Made by a program: the position numbers and the translations under genes. Below, piece after piece: positions 54,091-64,000 of a stretch of 64,000 nt of DNA (position 1 is the stretch's first letter; the number at the start of each line of letters is the position of its first letter). This DNA comes from Ophiura sarsii (lineage: Eukaryota; Echinodermata; Ophiuroidea; Amphilepidida; Ophiuridae). The notes under the pieces were generated by a model. It was not told the origin of the DNA, did not search any database, and worked only from the letters and a program-made list of their open reading frames with translations. The stretch covers positions 81,851,786 through 81,915,785 of the forward strand of contig CM069445.1 in the NCBI GenBank assembly GCA_035610835.1. The letters are read 5' to 3'.

Positions 54091-55550
54091 ACTTCTAGCC
54101 AAGGGTAACGTGACCCTCTATCTATAAAATCGCAAAACAGACCGCGTAGCCATTTGACTCTAAATTTGGAGCTTTAGAGCCATTTTCTTGGCTATTTCTC
54201 GAGAAAATCATGTAAACTTCTTGATATTAACGTCCGACATTGATATAAATGGTGTTTTGAATGTAAATCAAGGCGTATTTAAGCGATTTGAACCCACCTT
54301 CCACTTCAAAACTCGGTTTTATTGGAAATGGCCATTGTGCGTTAAAGGGCGCACCACACCAAATATCTTTCTCATTGAAATACGTGTAAAAGTGCCATAT
54401 TTCAAGACACCTTTTCTACCCTCCGGTTACATTTATTGCATACTTGTCACCTATGACCATTTTCAGTAACATCTCAACTTTAATTTAAGCCTTGTTTCAT
54501 GAGGGGTTATTAAGCTAAATTTTCCGCTACGGACCTGCACACAGCGCCCTCACTTTTTCACGTTTTCTGGCATGCCTGTTCACCATTTAGGCAGGTGCTT
54601 ACGCCCTGGGCACTATTTAGGTCGATAAATTAAAAATATCGTATTTTATCATTGTAGGTGCAACGGATAGGTCCCACTCGTTAATTTAAATACAAACATA
54701 CCATCCCCGGAGAAACAAATTGCCCGAAAACTTCACATTTACAAGCCTAGTCTTCGTGCTTTTCCGGAACTATTATAGGATTACACGAATTGCGCATTGA
54801 TTTGGTGTGGTGCTCTCTTTAACGAAAATCTTAATTATTTTTTTTGCATTTTTGGAATCATCATATAGCATTATGAAAAAGTGTCACTCAAAAAATTCAA
54901 ATTCTACTCCTAACTGGAATTATGTCACAAAATAGATTTTACTCTATACCCAAAATACCCCATTTTTCTCACTTTTTGGCCATTTTTGGCCCAAAAATGT
55001 TACATTTAAAGTCTGCTTTCATGACTAAAACGTGTATTTTTTGATTTTTCATTGTTTACATTGTATAATATATATGTTAATAGCATACATGACACATTTA
55101 ATTATCGACAAACATGATAACTTAATCATATAATCACTATATTACTCCGTATTCATTGCAGAGATACCTGTATGCCATTAATGGTTAAATTATGTGGGGG
55201 GGGGGGGGGGGGGTAAAAGACCCCCGTATTTGTAGGACAATAAAACTTCTAAAAGCCATTTGTTTACTTAGAGTATCATGATTACCTAGTAAGCAAACTC
55301 GCAATTACATTTTTGTCACGATATTACCCCTAGGGTATTGTGTTAAGCATTGAATGTACAATTTTAACGATTTGTTGCTCTTTTCTGAGCCAATGTGGGG
55401 CCAAATATGAATTTTGACAAAACGTTGACCTACATGAGAGTGATAAACTCTAAATAAAGCTTTGAACTTGAAAATGAGATAATTAACTCTTTAACTGAGA
55501 TGCAAGTTACTTGATATAGACCTAAGAGGGAGTATTCTTGCACTTGGGGG
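54091..55550 (+). repeat. Satellite unit 41, full
   Basis: Full unit of 1460 bp, element at 54346-54818, 18 G run, AATAAAACTTC block. Confidence 0.97.
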
Positions 55551-57009
55551 ACTTCTAGCCAAGGGTAACGTGACCCTCTATCTATAAAATCGCAAAACAG
55601 ACCGCGTAGCCATTTGACTCTAAATTTGGAGCTTTAGAGCCATTTTCTTGGCTATTTCTCGAGAAAATCATGTAAACTTCTTGATATTAACGTCCGACAT
55701 TGATATAAATGGTGTTTTGAATGTAAATCAAGGCGTATTTAAGCGATTTGAACCCACCTTCCACTTCAAAACTCGGTTTTATTGGAAATGGCCATTGTGC
55801 GTTAAAGGGCGCACCACACCAAATATCTTTCTCATTGAAATACGTGTAAAAGTGCCATATTTCAAGACACCTTTTCTACCCTCCGGTTACATTTATTGCA
55901 TACTTGTCACCTATGACCATTTTCAGTAACATCTCAACTTTAATTTAAGCCTTGTTTCATGAGGGGTTATTAAGCTAAATTTTCCGCTACGGACCTGCAC
56001 ACAGCGCCCTCACTTTTTCACGTTTTCTGGCATGCCTGTTCACCATTTAGGCAGGTGCTTACGCCCTGGGCACTATTTAGGTCGATAAATTAAAAATATC
56101 GTATTTTATCATTGTAGGTGCAACGGATAGGTCCCACTCGTTAATTTAAATACAAACATACCATCCCCGGAGAAACAAATTGCCCGAAAACTTCACATTT
56201 ACAAGCCTAGTCTTCGTGCTTTTCCGGAACTATTATAGGATTACACGAATTGCGCATTGATTTGGTGTGGTGCTCTCTTTAACGAAAATCTTAATTATTT
56301 TTTTTGCATTTTTGGAATCATCATATAGCATTATGAAAAAGTGTCACTCAAAAAATTCAAATTCTACTCCTAACTGGAATTATGTCACAAAATAGATTTT
56401 ACTCTATACCCAAAATACCCCATTTTTCTCACTTTTTGGCCATTTTTGGCCCAAAAATGTTACATTTAAAGTCTGCTTTCATGACTAAAACGTGTATTTT
56501 TTGATTTTTCATTGTTTACATTGTATAATATATATGTTAATAGCATACATGACACATTTAATTATCGACAAACATGATAACTTAATCATATAATCACTAT
56601 ATTACTCCGTATTCATTGCAGAGATACCTGTATGCCATTAATGGTTAAATTATGTGGGGGGGGGGGGGGGGGTAAAAGACCCCCGTATTTGTAGGACAAT
56701 AAAACTTCTAAAAGCCATTTGTTTACTTAGAGTATCATGATTACCTAGTAAGCAAACTCGCAATTACATTTTTGTCACGATATTACCCCTAGGGTATTGT
56801 GTTAAGCATTGAATGTACAATTTTAACGATTTGTTGCTCTTTTCTGAGCCAATGTGGGGCCAAATATGAATTTTGACAAAACGTTGACCTACATGAGAGT
56901 GATAAACTCTAAATAAAGCTTTGAACTTGAAAATGAGATAATTAACTCTTTAACTGAGATGCAAGTTACTTGATATAGACCTAAGAGGGAGTATTCTTGC
57001 ACTTGGGGG
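55551..57009 (+). repeat. Satellite unit 42, full (first member of full-short alternation)
   Basis: Full unit of 1459 bp, element at 55806-56278, 17 G run, AATAAAACTTC block. Confidence 0.97.
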
Positions 57010-57995
57010 ACTTCTAGCCAAGGGTAACGTGACCCTCTATCTATAAAATCGCAAAACAGACCGCGTAGCCATTTGACTCTAAATTTGGAGCTTTAGAGCC
57101 ATTTTCTTGGCTATTTCTCGAGAAAATCATGTAAACTTCTTGATATTAACGTCCGACATTGATATAAATGGTGTTTTGAATGTAAATCAAGGCGTATTTA
57201 AGCGATTTGAACCCACCTTCCACTTCAAAACTCGGTTTTATTGGAAATGGCCATTGTGCGTTTAACGAAAATCTTAATTATTTTTTTTGCATTTTTGGAA
57301 TCATCATATAGCATTATGAAAAAGTGTCACTCAAAAAATTCAAATTCTACTCCTAACTGGAATTATGTCACAAAATAGATTTTACTCTATACCCAAAATA
57401 CCCCATTTTTCTCACTTTTTGGCCATTTTTGGCCCAAAAATGTTACATTTAAAGTCTGCTTTCATGACTAAAACGTGTATTTTTTGATTTTTCATTGTTT
57501 ACATTGTATAATATATATGTTAATAGCATACATGACACATTTAATTATCGACAAACATGATAACTTAATCATATAATCACTATATTACTCCGTATTCATT
57601 GCAGAGATACCTGTATGCCATTAATGGTTAAATTATGTGGGGGGGGGGGGGGGGGGGGTAAAAGACCCCCGTATTTGTAGGACAATAAAACTTCTAAAAG
57701 CCATTTGTTTACTTAGAGTATCATGATTACCTAGTAAGCAAACTCGCAATTACATTTTTGTCACGATATTACCCCTAGGGTATTGTGTTAAGCATTGAAT
57801 GTACAATTTTAACGATTTGTTGCTCTTTTCTGAGCCAATGTGGGGCCAAATATGAATTTTGACAAAACGTTGACCTACATGAGAGTGATAAACTCTAAAT
57901 AAAGCTTTGAACTTGAAAATGAGATAATTAACTCTTTAACTGAGATGCAAGTTACTTGATATAGACCTAAGAGGGAGTATTCTTGCACTTGGGGG
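57010..57995 (+). repeat. Satellite unit 43, short type B
   Basis: Short unit of 986 bp, junction at 57261-57265, 20 G run, AATAAAACTTC block. Confidence 0.97.
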
Positions 57996-59454
57996 ACTTC
58001 TAGCCAAGGGTAACGTGACCCTCTATCTATAAAATCGCAAAACAGACCGCGTAGCCATTTGACTCTAAATTTGGAGCTTTAGAGCCATTTTCTTGGCTAT
58101 TTCTCGAGAAAATCATGTAAACTTCTTGATATTAACGTCCGACATTGATATAAATGGTGTTTTGAATGTAAATCAAGGCGTATTTAAGCGATTTGAACCC
58201 ACCTTCCACTTCAAAACTCGGTTTTATTGGAAATGGCCATTGTGCGTTAAAGGGCGCACCACACCAAATATCTTTCTCATTGAAATACGTGTAAAAGTGC
58301 CATATTTCAAGACACCTTTTCTACCCTCCGGTTACATTTATTGCATACTTGTCACCTATGACCATTTTCAGTAACATCTCAACTTTAATTTAAGCCTTGT
58401 TTCATGAGGGGTTATTAAGCTAAATTTTCCGCTACGGACCTGCACACAGCGCCCTCACTTTTTCACGTTTTCTGGCATGCCTGTTCACCATTTAGGCAGG
58501 TGCTTACGCCCTGGGCACTATTTAGGTCGATAAATTAAAAATATCGTATTTTATCATTGTAGGTGCAACGGATAGGTCCCACTCGTTAATTTAAATACAA
58601 ACATACCATCCCCGGAGAAACAAATTGCCCGAAAACTTCACATTTACAAGCCTAGTCTTCGTGCTTTTCCGGAACTATTATAGGATTACACGAATTGCGC
58701 ATTGATTTGGTGTGGTGCTCTCTTTAACGAAAATCTTAATTATTTTTTTTGCATTTTTGGAATCATCATATAGCATTATGAAAAAGTGTCACTCAAAAAA
58801 TTCAAATTCTACTCCTAACTGGAATTATGTCACAAAATAGATTTTACTCTATACCCAAAATACCCCATTTTTCTCACTTTTTGGCCATTTTTGGCCCAAA
58901 AATGTTACATTTAAAGTCTGCTTTCATGACTAAAACGTGTATTTTTTGATTTTTCATTGTTTACATTGTATAATATATATGTTAATAGCATACATGACAC
59001 ATTTAATTATCGACAAACATGATAACTTAATCATATAATCACTATATTACTCCGTATTCATTGCAGAGATACCTGTATGCCATTAATGGTTAAATTATGT
59101 GGGGGGGGGGGGGGGGGTAAAAGACCCCCGTATTTGTAGGACAATAAAACTTCTAAAAGCCATTTGTTTACTTAGAGTATCATGATTACCTAGTAAGCAA
59201 ACTCGCAATTACATTTTTGTCACGATATTACCCCTAGGGTATTGTGTTAAGCATTGAATGTACAATTTTAACGATTTGTTGCTCTTTTCTGAGCCAATGT
59301 GGGGCCAAATATGAATTTTGACAAAACGTTGACCTACATGAGAGTGATAAACTCTAAATAAAGCTTTGAACTTGAAAATGAGATAATTAACTCTTTAACT
59401 GAGATGCAAGTTACTTGATATAGACCTAAGAGGGAGTATTCTTGCACTTGGGGG
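57996..59454 (+). repeat. Satellite unit 44, full
   Basis: Full unit of 1459 bp, element at 58251-58723, 17 G run, AATAAAACTTC block. Confidence 0.97.
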
Positions 59455-60438
59455 ACTTCTAGCCAAGGGTAACGTGACCCTCTATCTATAAAATCGCAAA
59501 ACAGACCGCGTAGCCATTTGACTCTAAATTTGGAGCTTTAGAGCCATTTTCTTGGCTATTTCTCGAGAAAATCATGTAAACTTCTTGATATTAACGTCCG
59601 ACATTGATATAAATGGTGTTTTGAATGTAAATCAAGGCGTATTTAAGCGATTTGAACCCACCTTCCACTTCAAAACTCGGTTTTATTGGAAATGGCCATT
59701 GTGCGTTTAACGAAAATCTTAATTATTTTTTTTGCATTTTTGGAATCATCATATAGCATTATGAAAAAGTGTCACTCAAAAAATTCAAATTCTACTCCTA
59801 ACTGGAATTATGTCACAAAATAGATTTTACTCTATACCCAAAATACCCCATTTTTCTCACTTTTTGGCCATTTTTGGCCCAAAAATGTTACATTTAAAGT
59901 CTGCTTTCATGACTAAAACGTGTATTTTTTGATTTTTCATTGTTTTTTACATTGTATAATATATATGTTAATAGCATACATGACACATTTAATTATCGAC
60001 AAACATGATAACTTAATCATATAATCACTATATTACTCCGTATTCATTGCAGAGATACCTGTATGCCATTAATGGTTAAATTATGTGGGGGGGGGGGGGG
60101 GTAAAAGACCCCCGTATTTGTAGGACAATAAAACTTCTAAAAGCCATTTGTTTACTTAGAGTATCATGATTACCTAGTAAGCAAACTCGCAATTACATTT
60201 TTGTCACGATATTACCCCTAGGGTATTGTGTTAAGCATTGAATGTACAATTTTAACGATTTGTTGCTCTTTTCTGAGCCAATGTGGGGCCAAATATGAAT
60301 TTTGACAAAACGTTGACCTACATGAGAGTGATAAACTCTAAATAAAGCTTTGAACTTGAAAATGAGATAATTAACTCTTTAACTGAGATGCAAGTTACTT
60401 GATATAGACCTAAGAGGGAGTATTCTTGCACTTGGGGG
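59455..60438 (+). repeat. Satellite unit 45, short type B
   Basis: Short unit of 984 bp, junction at 59706-59710, 15 G run. Three extra T (TTGTTTTTTACATTG) are private to this unit. Confidence 0.97.
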
Positions 60439-61899
60439 ACTTCTAGCCAAGGGTAACGTGACCCTCTATCTATAAAATCGCAAAACAGACCGCGTAGCCA
60501 TTTGACTCTAAATTTGGAGCTTTAGAGCCATTTTCTTGGCTATTTCTCGAGAAAATCATGTAAACTTCTTGATATTAACGTCCGACATTGATATAAATGG
60601 TGTTTTGAATGTAAATCAAGGCGTATTTAAGCGATTTGAACCCACCTTCCACTTCAAAACTCGGTTTTATTGGAAATGGCCATTGTGCGTTAAAGGGCGC
60701 ACCACACCAAATATCTTTCTCATTGAAATACGTGTAAAAGTGCCATATTTCAAGACACCTTTTCTACCCTCCGGTTACATTTATTGCATACTTGTCACCT
60801 ATGACCATTTTCAGTAACATCTCAACTTTAATTTAAGCCTTGTTTCATGAGGGGTTATTAAGCTAAATTTTCCGCTACGGACCTGCACACAGCGCCCTCA
60901 CTTTTTCACGTTTTCTGGCATGCCTGTTCACCATTTAGGCAGGTGCTTACGCCCTGGGCACTATTTAGGTCGATAAATTAAAAATATCGTATTTTATCAT
61001 TGTAGGTGCAACGGATAGGTCCCACTCGTTAATTTAAATACAAACATACCATCCCCGGAGAAACAAATTGCCCGAAAACTTCACATTTACAAGCCTAGTC
61101 TTCGTGCTTTTCCGGAACTATTATAGGATTACACGAATTGCGCATTGATTTGGTGTGGTGCTCTCTTTAACGAAAATCTTAATTATTTTTTTTGCATTTT
61201 TGGAATCATCATATAGCATTATGAAAAAGTGTCACTCAAAAAATTCAAATTCTACTCCTAACTGGAATTATGTCACAAAATAGATTTTACTCTATACCCA
61301 AAATACCCCATTTTTCTCACTTTTTGGCCATTTTTGGCCCAAAAATGTTACATTTAAAGTCTGCTTTCATGACTAAAACGTGTATTTTTTGATTTTTCAT
61401 TGTTTACATTGTATAATATATATGTTAATAGCATACATGACACATTTAATTATCGACAAACATGATAACTTAATCATATAATCACTATATTACTCCGTAT
61501 TCATTGCAGAGATACCTGTATGCCATTAATGGTTAAATTATGTGGGGGGGGGGGGGGGGGGGTAAAAGACCCCCGTATTTGTAGGACAATAAAACTTCTA
61601 AAAGCCATTTGTTTACTTAGAGTATCATGATTACCTAGTAAGCAAACTCGCAATTACATTTTTGTCACGATATTACCCCTAGGGTATTGTGTTAAGCATT
61701 GAATGTACAATTTTAACGATTTGTTGCTCTTTTCTGAGCCAATGTGGGGCCAAATATGAATTTTGACAAAACGTTGACCTACATGAGAGTGATAAACTCT
61801 AAATAAAGCTTTGAACTTGAAAATGAGATAATTAACTCTTTAACTGAGATGCAAGTTACTTGATATAGACCTAAGAGGGAGTATTCTTGCACTTGGGGG
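60439..61899 (+). repeat. Satellite unit 46, full
   Basis: Full unit of 1461 bp, element at 60694-61166, 19 G run, AATAAAACTTC block. Confidence 0.97.
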
Positions 61900-62880
61900 A
61901 CTTCTAGCCAAGGGTAACGTGACCCTCTATCTATAAAATCGCAAAACAGACCGCGTAGCCATTTGACTCTAAATTTGGAGCTTTAGAGCCATTTTCTTGG
62001 CTATTTCTCGAGAAAATCATGTAAACTTCTTGATATTAACGTCCGACATTGATATAAATGGTGTTTTGAATGTAAATCAAGGCGTATTTAAGCGATTTGA
62101 ACCCACCTTCCACTTCAAAACTCGGTTTTATTGGAAATGGCCATTGTGCGTTTAACGAAAATCTTAATTATTTTTTTTGCATTTTTGGAATCATCATATA
62201 GCATTATGAAAAAGTGTCACTCAAAAAATTCAAATTCTACTCCTAACTGGAATTATGTCACAAAATAGATTTTACTCTATACCCAAAATACCCCATTTTT
62301 CTCACTTTTTGGCCATTTTTGGCCCAAAAATGTTACATTTAAAGTCTGCTTTCATGACTAAAACGTGTATTTTTTGATTTTTCATTGTTTACATTGTATA
62401 ATATATATGTTAATAGCATACATGACACATTTAATTATCGACAAACATGATAACTTAATCATATAATCACTATATTACTCCGTATTCATTGCAGAGATAC
62501 CTGTATGCCATTAATGGTTAAATTATGTGGGGGGGGGGGGGGGTAAAAGACCCCCGTATTTGTAGGACAATAAAACTTCTAAAAGCCATTTGTTTACTTA
62601 GAGTATCATGATTACCTAGTAAGCAAACTCGCAATTACATTTTTGTCACGATATTACCCCTAGGGTATTGTGTTAAGCATTGAATGTACAATTTTAACGA
62701 TTTGTTGCTCTTTTCTGAGCCAATGTGGGGCCAAATATGAATTTTGACAAAACGTTGACCTACATGAGAGTGATAAACTCTAAATAAAGCTTTGAACTTG
62801 AAAATGAGATAATTAACTCTTTAACTGAGATGCAAGTTACTTGATATAGACCTAAGAGGGAGTATTCTTGCACTTGGGGG
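61900..62880 (+). repeat. Satellite unit 47, short type B
   Basis: Short unit of 981 bp, junction at 62151-62155, 15 G run, AATAAAACTTC block. Confidence 0.97.
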
Positions 62881-64000
62881 ACTTCTAGCCAAGGGTAACG
62901 TGACCCTCTATCTATAAAATCGCAAAACAGACCGCGTAGCCATTTGACTCTAAATTTGGAGCTTTAGAGCCATTTTCTTGGCTATTTCTCGAGAAAATCA
63001 TGTAAACTTCTTGATATTAACGTCCGACATTGATATAAATGGTGTTTTGAATGTAAATCAAGGCGTATTTAAGCGATTTGAACCCACCTTCCACTTCAAA
63101 ACTCGGTTTTATTGGAAATGGCCATTGTGCGTTAAAGGGCGCACCACACCAAATATCTTTCTCATTGAAATACGTGTAAAAGTGCCATATTTCAAGACAC
63201 CTTTTCTACCCTCCGGTTACATTTATTGCATACTTGTCACCTATGACCATTTTCAGTAACATCTCAACTTTAATTTAAGCCTTGTTTCATGAGGGGTTAT
63301 TAAGCTAAATTTTCCGCTACGGACCTGCACACAGCGCCCTCACTTTTTCACGTTTTCTGGCATGCCTGTTCACCATTTAGGCAGGTGCTTACGCCCTGGG
63401 CACTATTTAGGTCGATAAATTAAAAATATCGTATTTTATCATTGTAGGTGCAACGGATAGGTCCCACTCGTTAATTTAAATACAAACATACCATCCCCGG
63501 AGAAACAAATTGCCCGAAAACTTCACATTTACAAGCCTAGTCTTCGTGCTTTTCCGGAACTATTATAGGATTACACGAATTGCGCATTGATTTGGTGTGG
63601 TGCTCTCTTTAACGAAAATCTTAATTATTTTTTTTGCATTTTTGGAATCATCATATAGCATTATGAAAAAGTGTCACTCAAAAAATTCAAATTCTACTCC
63701 TAACTGGAATTATGTCACAAAATAGATTTTACTCTATACCCAAAATACCCCATTTTTCTCACTTTTTGGCCATTTTTGGCCCAAAAATGTTACATTTAAA
63801 GTCTGCTTTCATGACTAAAACGTGTATTTTTTGATTTTTCATTGTTTACATTGTATAATATATATGTTAATAGCATACATGACACATTTAATTATCGACA
63901 AACATGATAACTTAATCATATAATCACTATATTACTCCGTATTCATTGCAGAGATACCTGTATGCCATTAATGGTTAAATTATGTGGGGGGGGGGGGGGG
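62881..64000 (+). repeat. Satellite unit 48, full type, cut by the window edge
   Basis: The first 1120 bp of a full unit, element at 63136-63608. The window ends inside the G run after at least 15 G. Confidence 0.95.

Larger units (their letters stand above)
55551..62880 (+). repeat. Higher-order repeat of about 2.44 kb (full + short unit), three copies
   Basis: Units 42-47 alternate full, short, full, short, full, short, and unit 48 starts a fourth pair. Pair starts are at 55551, 57996, 60439 and 62881, spaced 2445, 2443 and 2442 bp; the small differences come from G runs and one T insertion. All short members have the type B junction and all complete units carry AATAAAACTTC. The pair is being amplified as a dimer. 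Confidence 0.9.
1..64000 (+). repeat. Tandem satellite-like array filling the whole window (48 units)
   Basis: The same sequence recurs head to tail from the first base to the last. I set the unit start at the motif ACTTCTAGCCAAGGGTAACG, an arbitrary phase. Subtracting the G run leaves almost exactly 1442 bp in full units and 966 bp in short units. Units differ by a handful of substitutions and small indels, so they have been homogenised recently or continuously. All units have the same orientation and no unrelated DNA interrupts the array except 75 bp in unit 4. The array extends past both window edges. No gene is supported anywhere in it. Satellite identity and a heterochromatic location are inferred from structure, not from homology. 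Confidence 0.98.

Noticed and set aside
1..64000. CRISPR array, phage or bacterial operon explanation for the repetition
   Set aside because: Repeats are over 900 bp, have no spacers, no cas genes, and no dense coding on either strand.
1..64000. Ribosomal DNA or histone cluster as the tandem unit
   Set aside because: No rRNA-like conserved stretch and no histone-like frame is present in the unit.

Overview
The whole 64 kb window is a single head-to-tail tandem array of one satellite-like repeat. I count 47 complete units plus one cut off by the right edge, all on the same strand, with no unrelated flanking sequence at either end. I find no convincing protein gene, rRNA or tRNA. A long, AT-rich, nearly identical, non-coding array of this kind points to eukaryotic satellite DNA, possibly from a centromeric, pericentromeric or other heterochromatic block. 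I cannot name the species from the sequence.

There are two unit types. The full unit (35 complete copies and the partial last one) is 1442 bp plus a run of G that varies from about 12 to 20 or more. The short unit (12 copies) is 966 bp plus the G run. The 476 bp missing from short units match a MITE-like element. In full units it is about 473 bp long, has 19 bp terminal inverted repeats matching at 17 positions, and lies between two copies of TTAA. TTAA target duplications are known for piggyBac, Kolobok and Sola3 transposons. The element has no transposase.

The short units carry two mirror-image junctions. Eight units between 8.8 and 21.0 kb read GCGTTAAACG (type A). Four units (37.1, 57.0, 59.5 and 61.9 kb) read GCGTTTAACG (type B). 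Both lost exactly 476 bp, and each keeps one base more than a perfect TTAA excision would.

Region by region: 1-8.8 kb holds six full units, among them unit 4 (the only DNA not shared with other units, a 75 bp replacement at 4610-4684) and unit 5 (an 11 bp deletion). 8.8-21.0 kb is rich in type A short units, with full units 8, 14 and 15 mixed in. 21.0-37.1 kb holds eleven full units. 37.1-38.1 kb is an isolated type B short unit. 38.1-55.6 kb holds twelve full units, two of which (32 and 34, alternating with normal ones) have two extra A at the left border of the element. From 55.6 kb to the end, full and short units alternate strictly, a young higher-order repeat of about 2.44 kb. Neighbouring units share private variants, as expected from unequal crossing-over and gene conversion. 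No genes cooperate here; the interest lies in the nested element, its loss, and how the array evolves.
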